NCBI GenBank assembly: GCA_937888775.1
Contig: CALAQT010000034.1
Location: 21,304-85,303, forward strand
Length of the DNA: 64,000 nt
Source of the DNA: an uncultured Actinomycetes bacterium
Lineage (GTDB): Bacteria > Actinomycetota > Thermoleophilia > Solirubrobacterales > Solirubrobacteraceae
Direction of reading: 5' to 3'
The notes beneath the pieces are model-generated. The model did no database searches. It was given only the letters and a program-made list of their open reading frames with translations, and was not told the origin of the DNA. Positions 26,208 through 34,181 of this stretch are shown here, piece after piece; position 1 is the first letter of the stretch; each line of letters opens with the position of its first letter. Made by a program: the position numbers and the translations under genes.

Positions 26208-26471
26208 ATGCAAAACGTAAACCACCACCAGCCCGTCACGAGCACCGCAGCGACCGTCCCCACGACTGTGGTGGATCCGCACGCGCCGGCGAGCCGCCGC
26301 GACGCACTTTGCGCGCAGCTTCATGTGCACCGTCTGGAGATCGCGCGGATCGCGGCCGAGTACCACGAGCGCGACGTCCCGCCGAGCGAGATCCCCGGCC
26401 TGCGGCGGATGCTCGCCGCCGCGCGGCGTGCCCGCGACCTCAGCTGGGCCTGCGAGTTCGAGCTCGCCTGA
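26208..26471 (+). CDS. 87-aa helical protein
   Basis: ATG 26208 with GAGAAGGAG at 26189-26197. Residues about 28-80 form two to three helices (SRRDALCAQLHVHRLEIARI, then LRRMLAAARRARDLSWACEF). Probably a small nucleic-acid-binding or adaptor protein; no family recognised. Confidence 0.5.
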   Translation: MQNVNHHQPVTSTAATVPTTVVDPHAPASRRDALCAQLHVHRLEIARIAAEYHERDVPPSEIPGLRRMLAAARRARDLSWACEFELA

Positions 26472-26517
26472 GGGCCCGTAGGCCTGATCCCGTATCAAAC
26501 CCACATCGATGAGAACA

Positions 26518-26544
26518 CCGCCGAGGTCTTGAGGATCTCGGCGG
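26518..26544 (+). promoter_or_regulatory. stem-loop abutting the SD of the DUF2958 gene
   Basis: CCGCCGAG (26518-26525) pairs perfectly with CTCGGCGG (26537-26544) around an 11-nt loop containing GAGGA. The SD GAAAGGAG starts one base later. This is the tightest stem/SD arrangement of the array. Confidence 0.5.
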
Positions 26545-26556
26545 GAAAGGAGCGCA

Positions 26557-26961
26557 ATGACTCCCGCTCACTCAGCGCCCACTGTCGTCCTCGGCGCGCT
26601 TGTCCAGATCGACGGAGCGTGGCGGCAGAACCCGGCGCAACGGGCGTTCGCCGGCGACGCCTACATCTACGTCCGCGCCGGCGAGCTGCCGGCGATCGAT
26701 GACGCCGTCGCGGACCCCTTGTGCAAGGTGAAGCTGTTCCACCCCTTCACGCGCTTTACCTATTATGCCTACGCGCTAACCGAATACCCCGGGGCCGGAC
26801 CGGTGCTCACCGGGCTTGTCACCGGTCTCGGTGAGGACGAAGTCGGTGACACCGCGCTGCGCGACATCGCAGAGCTGCGGGTCGCCCACCTCCCGCCGGA
26901 GCGTGACCTGCACTGGCACCCCGCACCCCTCAGCCAGGTGTCCGCAACCGCACGTACCTGA
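26557..26961 (+). CDS. DUF2958 domain protein
   Basis: 134 aa, ATG 26557 with GAAAGGAG upstream. The core matches the DUF2958 pattern: DPLCKVKLFHPFTRFTYYAY, LTGLVTGLGEDEVGD and a strand LRVAHLPPERDLHW, corresponding to the family phrase in which a small beta protein senses or binds something and which is frequent on plasmids and ICEs next to ParB, methylase and helicase genes. Function of the family is not established. Confidence 0.65.
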   Translation: MTPAHSAPTVVLGALVQIDGAWRQNPAQRAFAGDAYIYVRAGELPAIDDAVADPLCKVKLFHPFTRFTYYAYALTEYPGAGPVLTGLVTGLGEDEVGDTALRDIAELRVAHLPPERDLHWHPAPLSQVSATART

Positions 26962-27049
26962 CAGCTCGAGTGAATCCCGGGCCGCGGCGCCGCGCCTCGA
27001 GGGCGCCTGACCGGTCGCGCCCATCCACCCCGAAAACGAAAGGCTCCTC

Positions 27050-27460
27050 ATGGATCCGATAGCCAACCTGGCCTCCCAACGCGCGTGCGTCGCCGAGATC
27101 AACGAGATCAACGCGCGCTGGTCCGCAGCCGGCGCGCCGACCGCCGCCGACCTCGAGCGGCTCGCGGACCTCGCCGAGCAGCTCGCCGAGCTCGTCGAAG
27201 CACTCGACGCGTGGCGCGTGAACGGGGGCTTTGACCCGTATACAACCACCTGCGTCGCGAGCCTTGTCCGATCGTGCGCCGAGGGGATGCCCGCGCATCT
27301 GATGCGCCAACTGCTGGACTCGGTGATGCACTACATCGGCCAGGACGTGCGAGTCAAAGTCATGCACGAGGTGCCCGCGGCCTACAACGCATTCCACGGG
27401 CGCGAGATCGTCGCGACCCACGTAGCCTCGCCACCGCCGCGTCCCAGCACCACGAACTAA
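27050..27460 (+). CDS. helical protein of unknown function
   Basis: 136 aa, ATG 27050, SD GAAAGG at 27038-27043. N-terminal half is a long helix with repeated Leu-Ala-Glu (DLERLADLAEQLAELVEAL), suggesting a coiled coil; C-terminal half has SLVRSCAEGMPAHLMRQLL and VRVKVMHEVPAAYNAF. No family recognised. May form homo- or hetero-oligomers. Confidence 0.5.
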   Translation: MDPIANLASQRACVAEINEINARWSAAGAPTAADLERLADLAEQLAELVEALDAWRVNGGFDPYTTTCVASLVRSCAEGMPAHLMRQLLDSVMHYIGQDVRVKVMHEVPAAYNAFHGREIVATHVASPPPRPSTTN

Positions 27461-27513
27461 CGCACTGTGCATGGAGTGCGAGCGCGACCGCTACGCCGTC
27501 GAGGAGGCGTGAG

Positions 27514-27828
27514 ATGACCGACACCCGATCCGAAGAGCCAGTCGAGCACGCTGGCAGCCTCAAGGACACGATCGACGCGGCCGCCGCCGTATTCGCCGCT
27601 GCGAGAAGCGATGCGAAGCCGTATGTCGCGGTCGCCGTGAGCGACACCGACGAGGCGTCGCTGATCGGCGCCTACGCGGTGCGCTCGGTCGCGCAGGCAC
27701 AGGCCTCGCGGGCGTCGGGTGACCGCTCAGGCGCATGGATACGCGCCTACGTCGTCGCGCCCGCGACAGACGGCGGGTGCGTCGTGCTCAGCGGCGACGT
27801 CGTGATCGGCCAGCCAGCCAGCAGCTGA
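27514..27828 (+). CDS. 104-aa unknown protein
   Basis: ATG 27514, SD GAGGAGG at 27501-27507 inside a possible 13-codon upstream frame. Helix then strand pattern (LKDTIDAAAAVFAAARSDA, YVAVAVSDTDEASLIGAY, IRAYVVAPATDGGCVVLSG). Small alpha/beta domain without known relatives in my knowledge. Confidence 0.5.
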   Translation: MTDTRSEEPVEHAGSLKDTIDAAAAVFAAARSDAKPYVAVAVSDTDEASLIGAYAVRSVAQAQASRASGDRSGAWIRAYVVAPATDGGCVVLSGDVVIGQPASS

Positions 27829-27878
27829 CCCGGTGCATCACCCGGCTCGCCAACAACCACACCTGAAAGGACGAACTG

Positions 27879-28517
27879 ATGTCCCACCATCCCCCTACCG
27901 GCGCCGCGCCGGTGACCCAGAACGAGCGTCGCGCCGACCGCGCGATGCACGCGATCGAAGCCGGCAGCGACTGCGAGTTCCGCGACGGCGCGGTCGCTGG
28001 CCTGGAGCGTGACGTCAGGGATCTCCTGGCCAACCTGCGACACCTGTGCGACCGCTGGCGCCTTGACCACGGCGCGGTCGACGCCCGCGCGCAAACCACC
28101 TATCTCGGCGACCACACGGAGGCGCCGCTTGTCGCTGTCGGAGCGCCCGGCGCACTCGACCGGGAAGCCGAGCCGGTCCGGGTCGTGATCGTCGACCACG
28201 ACGCGCGAGTCAGCTCCTTCGCGGCCAGCGCGCCAGAGCTGTTCCCCGAAGTGTGCGACCCGCTGGAGATGGCCGAGGAAGCGTGGGTGCTGCTGGTAGG
28301 CGCGCTCGTGCACGGCCGGGCAGCGGAGGACTCTGGCTCCTCGCCCCGGCGGACGCTGTTCGTCGACGAGCGCGAGAAACCGGTCCTCGCCAAACAGCTC
28401 AGCGACCTGCGCTGTGAGCTGCTCGAGGACCCCGGACTCGCCGGGATGGACCTCGCCGAGCCCGACCCGCCGCTCGCCAGCTACCTGATGGGGACGCCGA
28501 CGCACCGCAGCAAGTGA
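27879..28517 (+). CDS. 212-aa unknown protein
   Basis: ATG 27879 with TGAAAGGA at 27866-27873. N-terminal helices (ERRADRAMHAIEAGSD, LERDVRDLLANLRHL), a central strand-rich segment (PVRVVIVDHDARVSSF) and a C-terminal charged segment (REKPVLAKQLSDLRCELL). No motif that names a function. The 228 bp after it contain no supported gene; they include complementary GCGCGGGCAGGC/GCCTGCCCGC arms. Confidence 0.5.
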   Translation: MSHHPPTGAAPVTQNERRADRAMHAIEAGSDCEFRDGAVAGLERDVRDLLANLRHLCDRWRLDHGAVDARAQTTYLGDHTEAPLVAVGAPGALDREAEPVRVVIVDHDARVSSFAASAPELFPEVCDPLEMAEEAWVLLVGALVHGRAAEDSGSSPRRTLFVDEREKPVLAKQLSDLRCELLEDPGLAGMDLAEPDPPLASYLMGTPTHRSK

Positions 28518-28746
28518 GGTAGAGCGCGGGCAGGCAGTCAAGCGGGTGATCCGCGCTAGCCAACCGCGCGCGAATCGCCTGTCGGGAGGTGTGACTCGCT
28601 GACGCCTGCCCGCCGCGCGAACGGTAGCCGCCGGCGTCCCCGCACCGCTTGTCAACAGCGATCACGTCCCTCCCGACCTCACCCGAGGCGCACGCTGATG
28701 CCAGCGGGCGCCATCACCACTGATCCGACTCGGAAGGAACCCCCGA

Positions 28747-29289
28747 ATGGCACATGCCGAACACGAGGCGCGCCTGCAACGGTTGCGCGCCCTCGCCACC
28801 ACGACAACGACCAGCGAATGGGGACGCGAACGCGTCCGGGGGCTCCTTGATCAGGAGCCCGACGCTCCTGGCGCTCAATGCCCGCGTTTCGCCGTGCTCG
28901 CCGAGCACGCCGGTGAGCGAATGCTGTTCTGCAGCGATGACCCTGCCGCCATCGCCGCCGAGCTTGCGGAGCTGGCGGTCGGTGAGCTCCCCCTCAGCGC
29001 CGAGGCGGTCATCGACCTCGACACCGGCGCACGACACGCCGCGTCCACGCGAGCGAGCGTCACGTTCACACCACCACTCCCCGGCAGCGCGCCGCGGTCG
29101 GCGGGAGAGCCGCGCCAGGCGACGCTGACCTACGGGCACCGTGGCGCACTGAAACTCGCGGCGGACATCATCGCCGAGCACGCCCGCGAAGCCGGCGAGC
29201 ACGAGGAGCTCACCGACACGGTGCGATGGCTCGAGGACCTCCTGGCGCAATGGGAGACCACGCCACCAGCTGCCTCGCCGCCGGCGTGA
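28747..29289 (+). CDS. 180-aa unknown protein
   Basis: ATG 28747, SD GGAAGGA at 28731-28737. Helical start (ARLQRLRALATT), an acidic centre (AAIAAELAELAVGELPL) and a C-terminal helix (ALKLAADIIAEHAREAGEHE) ending in a Trp-rich tail (TVRWLEDLLAQWE). Resembles other proteins of this array in size and charge; function unknown. Confidence 0.5.
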   Translation: MAHAEHEARLQRLRALATTTTTSEWGRERVRGLLDQEPDAPGAQCPRFAVLAEHAGERMLFCSDDPAAIAAELAELAVGELPLSAEAVIDLDTGARHAASTRASVTFTPPLPGSAPRSAGEPRQATLTYGHRGALKLAADIIAEHAREAGEHEELTDTVRWLEDLLAQWETTPPAASPPA

Positions 29290-29436
29290 AAGCGATTGCG
29301 CCAGCGCCGCCCCGAACGCACCCCAGCCCAGACAGACCCGCCGCGAACGAGACACCCCGCTGAACACGGACCCCCTTCACCGGGGGCCGCGCAGCTCACC
29401 CCTGATCCGAAACGCAAACGAGAAGGAGAAACCAGC

Positions 29437-29952
29437 ATGAACACCCCCACAACGACACTCCCCGTCCGCCCCGTCCGCGAGGAGTCCGCGTCGCGCTGCG
29501 TCGCGCTGCGGGCCGTCGTCACCCACGATCGGCTCGATGGCGACGTCGCGATCCTCAACGACACGCAGACGGTCGCGATCACCGATGACCCGCAGGGCAT
29601 CAGTGACCTGTTCGACGCCGCGCTCGCCGAGAGAGCCGAGCGAGGCGTCGTGCTCAGCGAGCTCGCCACCGTCACATCGGCCGCGACGGCGGGCCCTGTG
29701 ATCTTCGAGCGGCTGCTCGTCGCCGCCGACGGGCGCGCCGTTCACGTCGAAGCGAGCGTGCTGCCGCTCACAGACCACGAGCGCCAAGACCTCCAGGAAC
29801 TGCTCAGCGACACCTCCGAGCCCGACTTGGCGCGCGAACTGGCCGCGATCTACGCCGCGGACATCGAGCAGGAGCAGCGCGCCGCAGCCGGGGGAATGCC
29901 CGTGTGCTTTCTCGACCAGGCCAGCGCCACCACCGGCGCGCAGCGTCCCTAA
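29437..29952 (+). CDS. 171-aa unknown protein upstream of the CsrA fusion
   Basis: ATG 29437, SD GAGAAGGAG at 29420-29428; a CCCCC-ttcacc-GGGGG hairpin lies at 29371-29386 in its leader. Alpha/beta protein with LRAVVTHDRLDGDVAILN, ISDLFDAALAERAERG, and a C-terminal acidic helix (SEPDLARELAAIYAADIEQE). No named domain. Confidence 0.5.
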   Translation: MNTPTTTLPVRPVREESASRCVALRAVVTHDRLDGDVAILNDTQTVAITDDPQGISDLFDAALAERAERGVVLSELATVTSAATAGPVIFERLLVAADGRAVHVEASVLPLTDHERQDLQELLSDTSEPDLARELAAIYAADIEQEQRAAAGGMPVCFLDQASATTGAQRP

Positions 29953-30035
29953 AGCCCCGGCCAGCCGCGCGCGGCTGGCGGCGGGTGTCCCACCAGCCCA
30001 TCGCCGGCCGCGGCCCAGCGGCTTCCCAGACATTC

Positions 30036-30052
30036 CCGCCCCGCGCGGGCGG
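30036..30052 (+). promoter_or_regulatory. stem-loop in the leader of the csrA-like gene
   Basis: CCGCCC-cgcgc-GGGCGG, perfect 6-bp stem, followed by ACGAGAGGAG, whose AGAGGAG is the SD. If the protein binds GGA-containing leaders as CsrA does, this leader is a candidate for autoregulation. Confidence 0.45.
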
Positions 30053-30071
30053 AACGAGAGGAGAAGAAAAC

Positions 30072-30575
30072 ATGCTTGTACTGACCCGTAGGGCCAATGA
30101 GTCGATCCAGATCGGCCCGAACATCGAAGTGAGCGTCGTGGCTATTCGGCGCAGCAAGGTGCGCCTGCTCGTCAGTGTCACCGCCGGCGTTGCAATCAGC
30201 CGCGCCGAGCAGCCCGGAGGCTACATCCGGACACGGGTGATCCTCAACCGCAAAACGGGCGAGTCGATCCGGATACCGCGCGAGCCCTGGAGGGATCTGC
30301 CGTGCAACGCGCCGGCCGCGGAGAACGCCGGTTGCGATCGGTGCGGCAGCTATGACCGGGCGCCGCGCAGCCGCTACTGCACGCACTGTCTCGCCGAGGG
30401 CTACGTCGTCTACGTCGATGGCGTGATCGAGACCGGCTATCTGCACGACACCCCCGACGACGCGCGCGATGAGGCGCAGCTGGTCAGCGAGTCCGCTCCC
30501 GGTGAGACGGTCGAGACCCGCGGCCCCAACGGGTTCCGCGAGATCTTCCCGCCGCACGAGCCGCGCAGCCAGTGA
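30072..30575 (+). CDS. CsrA-like RNA-binding domain fused to a C4 zinc ribbon
   Basis: 167 aa, ATG 30072. Residues 1-47 align without gaps to CsrA: MLVLTRRANESIQIG, then IEVSVVAIRRSKVRLLVSV and VAISRAE, with Leu4, Arg6 and Arg44 at the positions that contact RNA in CsrA dimers. Known CsrA proteins are 55-75 aa and bind GGA motifs at ribosome sites. Here about 120 residues follow, including a zinc ribbon with Cys88, Cys91, Cys103 and Cys106 (CDRCG, then YCTHC) and an acidic tail. It would act in the cytoplasm on mRNA translation. GTGA overlap with the next gene. Confidence 0.75.
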   Translation: MLVLTRRANESIQIGPNIEVSVVAIRRSKVRLLVSVTAGVAISRAEQPGGYIRTRVILNRKTGESIRIPREPWRDLPCNAPAAENAGCDRCGSYDRAPRSRYCTHCLAEGYVVYVDGVIETGYLHDTPDDARDEAQLVSESAPGETVETRGPNGFREIFPPHEPRSQ

Positions 30576-31042
30576 TGCGCAACTCACCACCAGCGCGTAA
30601 GACGCCGCTGAAGCGCACCACAGCGATCGCGCCGCGCGAGCAGCCCCTCGCCCGGCGCACCGCACGAAAGCGGCGGCCAATCAGCCCCGCCAGCCCCGCC
30701 CAGAAAGCCAAGATCGCGGGCGCGCGTTGCGTGCACTGCGGCGCCCCGGCCACCGACCCGATGCACCTGTGGCCCCGCGATCTCGGCGGCTGCGACGACC
30801 CGTCATGCGTTCTCCCCGGCTGCCGGACGTGTCATCGCGCGTTCGATGAAGGAGCGCTCGACTTGCTCGCGGATCTCGTTCGCCACCACAAGGCGGAGAT
30901 CGCGCACGCGCAGCTGCACACGGACCTGATCTCGCTGCTGGAGCGCCTCACCGGCTGCGAAGTCCTCCTCCGCGCCCGCCACACACACCAACGCTACCCG
31001 GGACCCCCTACAGGCACCCCGGTCGCCCACCCAACACCGTGA
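30572..31042 (+). CDS. HNH-type zinc-binding nuclease-like protein
   Basis: 156 aa from GTG 30572 (ATG 30575 is equally possible), overlapping the CsrA-fusion stop. A basic N-terminus of about 45 residues leads to ARCVHCGAP, then DPMHLWPRDLGG, then CRTCHRAFDEG, the Cys-x2-Cys, His-x3-Arg and Cys-x2-Cys-His arrangement of HNH/NinG-like proteins of phages and plasmids, which cut or resolve DNA. The catalytic His motif is MHLWPR rather than the usual HH/HI, so activity is uncertain. Confidence 0.6.
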   Translation: MMRNSPPARKTPLKRTTAIAPREQPLARRTARKRRPISPASPAQKAKIAGARCVHCGAPATDPMHLWPRDLGGCDDPSCVLPGCRTCHRAFDEGALDLLADLVRHHKAEIAHAQLHTDLISLLERLTGCEVLLRARHTHQRYPGPPTGTPVAHPTP

Positions 31043-31407
31043 AGGGAGAAGACCCATGCCAACCATCTACCCGCCGCGCACGAGCACGGCGCGCCGCCGA
31101 ACGAGAACGGGCCGCCCGTGAGCGGCGCACCCGAGCACGTGACGCACTCCTGATCCGCGACGGGCTCCTCGCCGCCCAGCCCGTCGCGGAGCTCCACCAT
31201 CAGCTCACCCGGCCCGTGATCGACCTCGCCACAGCCCGCCAGAAGGCCCGTGAGATCGAGAGGCCCCTCACGCTGCTGGTCGCGGCAGCCATGTTGAGCG
31301 AGGCGACCGCCGCGCGCTACCACGCCGAACTCGCCGAACTCGCCGAACTCGCCGAACTGAACACAGCCATCAACGCGCACGCCTCGACGGGGCGCCACGC
31401 GACCTGA
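31039..31407 (+). CDS. helical protein, start uncertain
   Basis: 122 aa if started at GTG 31039, which overlaps the previous stop (GTGA). The protein is Arg/Glu-rich, then helical (LLIRDGLLAAQPVAELHHQL), and ends with a run of AEL triplets. A strong SD (GAAGGGAGAA at 31041-31050) instead points to ATG 31056 in another frame, which gives only 21 codons. Either the short frame is a leader peptide or a small indel has separated SD/ATG from the body. Confidence 0.45.
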   Translation: MKGEDPCQPSTRRARARRAAERERAARERRTRARDALLIRDGLLAAQPVAELHHQLTRPVIDLATARQKAREIERPLTLLVAAAMLSEATAARYHAELAELAELAELNTAINAHASTGRHAT

Positions 31408-31507
31408 CCGCGCCCCGCCGTCTGCCGCTCGTCCAGGCAGCGAGCCGCATTCCTGTACTTCCGCTGCCCATCGCGGGCCGCGCGACTGCTCCTGAAAGGA
31501 GCCTCTC

Positions 31508-32320
31508 ATGAACCCGACCGTCCTTCTGGACGGCGCGCGAGCGTTGCGCGCGCTGCCGCCACCATCCCTTGACCTCGCCCAGATCCCGCCGCTGCAGCAC
31601 GCGGCACCGCCCACGATCCGGATCGCGATGCCCGACGGCTCCCAGACAGAGCTGCCGGGCGCGCTCTGGCCGGAGCCCGACCTGTGGGCTGCCAGTGAGC
31701 GCCGCGCGCGCGCCGGCGAGCCTCCGGCGATCGAGGTCCGCCGCCTCTCGCGCGCGGAGTCCAACGTGCTCGCCGCCGACTGGCACCCGCTCGGCGCCGA
31801 GACACGCCCGTTCGGCTACCACGCTTTCGCGCTGTTCCTCAAGAACGAGCCGGTCGCGCTCGCGAGCGCCGGCAGCACCCACAGCGCGGTCGTCGACACC
31901 GACCGCGGCCTGCACCGGCGCAACGTGATCGAGCTGACGCGGCTCTGCCGCTCCCCGCAGCAAAAGACCGAAGGAAGCCTGCGGGTGATGCTGCGCCTGT
32001 GGCGCGACTTCCTGGCGCTTCCCTACTGGCCCTACTTCCCAGACACCACGAAGGTCGCGCTGGTGTCCTACTCGATGCCGGGCAAGGTCGGGCACATCTA
32101 CCGCCACGACGGCTGGGTGCGCGTGCGCGGCTGCAGCGGATCGGGCGGAGGAGGCACCTGGTCTAAGCGCACCCGGCCCGGCCGCGCTCGACCAAGTGGC
32201 CTGTGGGTGTACTGGCTCACCGACGACACCCCGGCCATCGCCGCCGCGGCCGAGGTCATCGCGCTCTCCCCACCCTCAGCGCGTGGCGCTGGCGAGCTGG
32301 CGGGGCGGCGTGCGGCATGA
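31508..32320 (+). CDS. Mom-like / GNAT-fold DNA-modification protein (putative)
   Basis: 270 aa, ATG 31508, SD CTGAAAGGAG at 31491-31500. Residues about 80-230 resemble Mom-type acyltransferases: DWHPLG, FGYHAFALFLKNEPVALASA, NVIELTRLCRSP, LRVMLRLWRDFLALPYW and GHIYRHDGWVRVRG. Mom proteins of phages modify adenine and protect DNA from restriction. An ATGA overlap couples it to a DNA methyltransferase gene, which fits a modification role. Similarity was judged by eye and could also reflect a general GNAT enzyme. Confidence 0.5.
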   Translation: MNPTVLLDGARALRALPPPSLDLAQIPPLQHAAPPTIRIAMPDGSQTELPGALWPEPDLWAASERRARAGEPPAIEVRRLSRAESNVLAADWHPLGAETRPFGYHAFALFLKNEPVALASAGSTHSAVVDTDRGLHRRNVIELTRLCRSPQQKTEGSLRVMLRLWRDFLALPYWPYFPDTTKVALVSYSMPGKVGHIYRHDGWVRVRGCSGSGGGGTWSKRTRPGRARPSGLWVYWLTDDTPAIAAAAEVIALSPPSARGAGELAGRRAA

Positions 32321-33399
32321 GCGGGCCGCTGAAGAGCGAGACGGACATGCTGCGCACCCTGGCGCGCGGCACCTACACGCTGGCCGCGCTCTACGCACAC
32401 GTCGAAGAGAACGCCGACGTCGCCCGCGAGGATGGGCACTCCCCGTCAGCGCCCGGGCATTCGTGGGATCCGCGGTGGCGGCACCGCGTCCGCGGCTGGC
32501 TCGCAAACCAGCGTCGCGCCGGTCGCGCGCGGCGCATCACACACGCGGTCTGGGCGCTCGAGGGGACACCCGAGAATCCCGGGCGGATGCTGTTGATCGC
32601 AGCGGGCGGCCAGGATCCGCAGGTCGAGCTGCAGTGCCGCGACGCCGTCGCGCTGCTCGGCGACGTCGACGGGCCGCTGGATGCGGTCATCACCGACCCG
32701 CCGTGGGGCCTTGAATGGGACAGGCCGGGGTCGCGCAGCCAGTACGCGCGCGAGGAGGCGAAGGTCCTCGACGGCTACATCGACGTGCCCGCCCGGGAGT
32801 ACCTGGCGTTCTCGCGTCGATGGATCGCCGCCGCCGCCCGCGTGCTGCGCCCCGGCGGGCAGCTCGTCGTCGTGACCGGCCCGCAGCGCGCCGCCCCGGT
32901 GCAGATCGCCGCCGAAGAGCACGGTCTGGCGTGGGTATGCACGATCGTCGCGCGCCGCGAGTTCGTCGCGCCGAGCCGACGGCGTCCCTCGCCGGCTCAC
33001 TGGGCGATCACCGCGATGTGCCGCGGCCCCGTCTCCCACCGCCGGCGCGTATTCAACGCGCCAGGCGACCAGCGCCGCTCCCACACCGGGGGCCTCTACC
33101 CGACCGACCTGTGGCTCGAAGGTAACGGCCGAGCCGACAGGCCCGGCCTGCTGCGCTACGCCACGGAGCTGCCCGAACCGTTGGCGAGGCGCATCGTCAC
33201 GGTGTTCACCGACGAAGGCGAGCACGTTTGCGACCCGCTACTCGGCGGGGGCAGCATCCAGCGCGCTTGCTGGCAGACCGGACGGCGCTTCACCGGCGGT
33301 GACCTGAACCCCACCGCCGTCATGTACGCCGCCGCGCGGCTGCTCGCCGAGCACGCCTGGCCGCAAGAGCGTCAACCCCAGCTCCCGCTCGCCGCCTGA
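32317..33399 (+). CDS. DNA methyltransferase (DPPW type)
   Basis: 360 aa, ATG overlapping the previous stop. After an N-terminal helical region (about residues 1-100, possibly a DNA-reading domain) come motif IV VITDPPWG (Asp127) and VLRPGGQLVVVTG, and C-terminally VCDPLLGGGSIQRACWQTG followed by FTGGDLNP, the AdoMet-binding motif. Motif IV before motif I identifies a beta-class N6-adenine or N4-cytosine methylase. No restriction gene lies beside it, so it is probably an orphan that protects element DNA. Confidence 0.75.
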   Translation: MSGPLKSETDMLRTLARGTYTLAALYAHVEENADVAREDGHSPSAPGHSWDPRWRHRVRGWLANQRRAGRARRITHAVWALEGTPENPGRMLLIAAGGQDPQVELQCRDAVALLGDVDGPLDAVITDPPWGLEWDRPGSRSQYAREEAKVLDGYIDVPAREYLAFSRRWIAAAARVLRPGGQLVVVTGPQRAAPVQIAAEEHGLAWVCTIVARREFVAPSRRRPSPAHWAITAMCRGPVSHRRRVFNAPGDQRRSHTGGLYPTDLWLEGNGRADRPGLLRYATELPEPLARRIVTVFTDEGEHVCDPLLGGGSIQRACWQTGRRFTGGDLNPTAVMYAAARLLAEHAWPQERQPQLPLAA

Positions 33400-33462
33400 A
33401 CCAGCCGGTAGGCGCGCGGGCTTGTTCCTGACCATCCCTGCACCCCGCCCAAAGGAGTTCGA

Positions 33463-33519
33463 ATGTCAACAGGAAACCCAACCCAGCAACATGACCCACC
33501 CCAGCGGGTCGGGAGGTGA
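33463..33519 (+). CDS. 18-codon leader-like ORF
   Basis: ATG 33463 with a strong AAAGGAG at 33451-33457; stop at 33517-33519, 6 bp before the GTG of the next gene, and its last codons contain GGGAGG that serves as the next SD. It could be a translated leader coupling or attenuating the 33526 gene. Peptide is polar (MSTGNPTQQ...). Confidence 0.4.
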   Translation: MSTGNPTQQHDPPQRVGR

Positions 33520-33525
33520 GCGGCC

Positions 33526-33864
33526 GTGAGCGCCAGCAGCTACACCGACCTCGCCGCGCACGCGGGACACCATGTCGCCGTCGTGATCTACGCGCAGGAG
33601 AACGCCGCAGTCGAGTGCGAAACCTGCCGCGAGGTACTCGTGGACTTTGCCCGCGCCGATGAGACAGAGCTCGCTGGGCTCCTCGCGCTCGCTGAGCAGC
33701 GCGGAATCGCCGAGGACACGCTCGACGAAACCGTTCACGACATGGCCGCAGCCACGGGCTCGTCAGTCAACAACGAAGGCCACGACAGCCAAATCGCCTA
33801 CCTGCAAGCCGAGATCGGCACCCGCGCGACGCGGGAGCTGCTGGACCGCGAGGGCCAACGATGA
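33526..33864 (+). CDS. 112-aa unknown protein
   Basis: GTG 33526 with GGGAGGTGAG at 33511-33520. Contains VECETCREVLVDF, a Cys-x2-Cys pair without a second pair, then helices (ADETELAGLLALAEQRGIAE) and a C-terminal IAYLQAEIGTRATRELL. A small zinc-containing or DNA-adaptor protein is possible. Overlaps the next gene by ATGA. Confidence 0.5.
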   Translation: MSASSYTDLAAHAGHHVAVVIYAQENAAVECETCREVLVDFARADETELAGLLALAEQRGIAEDTLDETVHDMAAATGSSVNNEGHDSQIAYLQAEIGTRATRELLDREGQR

Positions 33865-34112
33865 CTCAGATCCCGCCGCCGCCCCCGGCGTTCAGCGAAC
33901 TCAACGAACACCTCACAAGCCTGGAGCGGGCGTTCACCAAAGGCCGTGTCGCCGGCGGCCGCTCGCGCTTGCTCGGCGTCGGTCCCTCAGCCGGTCCGCC
34001 GAACTACGCCACGACCCCGACTGCACACCAACTGACACCGGGCCCTCGATTGGCCACGGTCGCCCTGGCTAGACAGTATGGGCGTGGCGTCCGCGTTCGG
34101 CTGCTGACCTGA
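33861..34112 (+). pseudogene. gene truncated by IS110 copy 1
   Basis: ATG 33861 overlaps the previous stop. About 69 codons (MTQIPPPPPAFSELNEHL..., then a Gly/Arg/Pro-rich part) belong to the original gene; the frame crosses the IS junction at about 34069 and ends at 34112 inside the IS. The 3' part cannot be identified beyond the IS. Function unknown. Confidence 0.6.
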
Positions 34113-34181
34113 AATCGTCGACGCTCCCGCGCATCGTATGGCGCGGGCTGGTTACCGCATCGATGGAAAGGGAGCGTCGAC

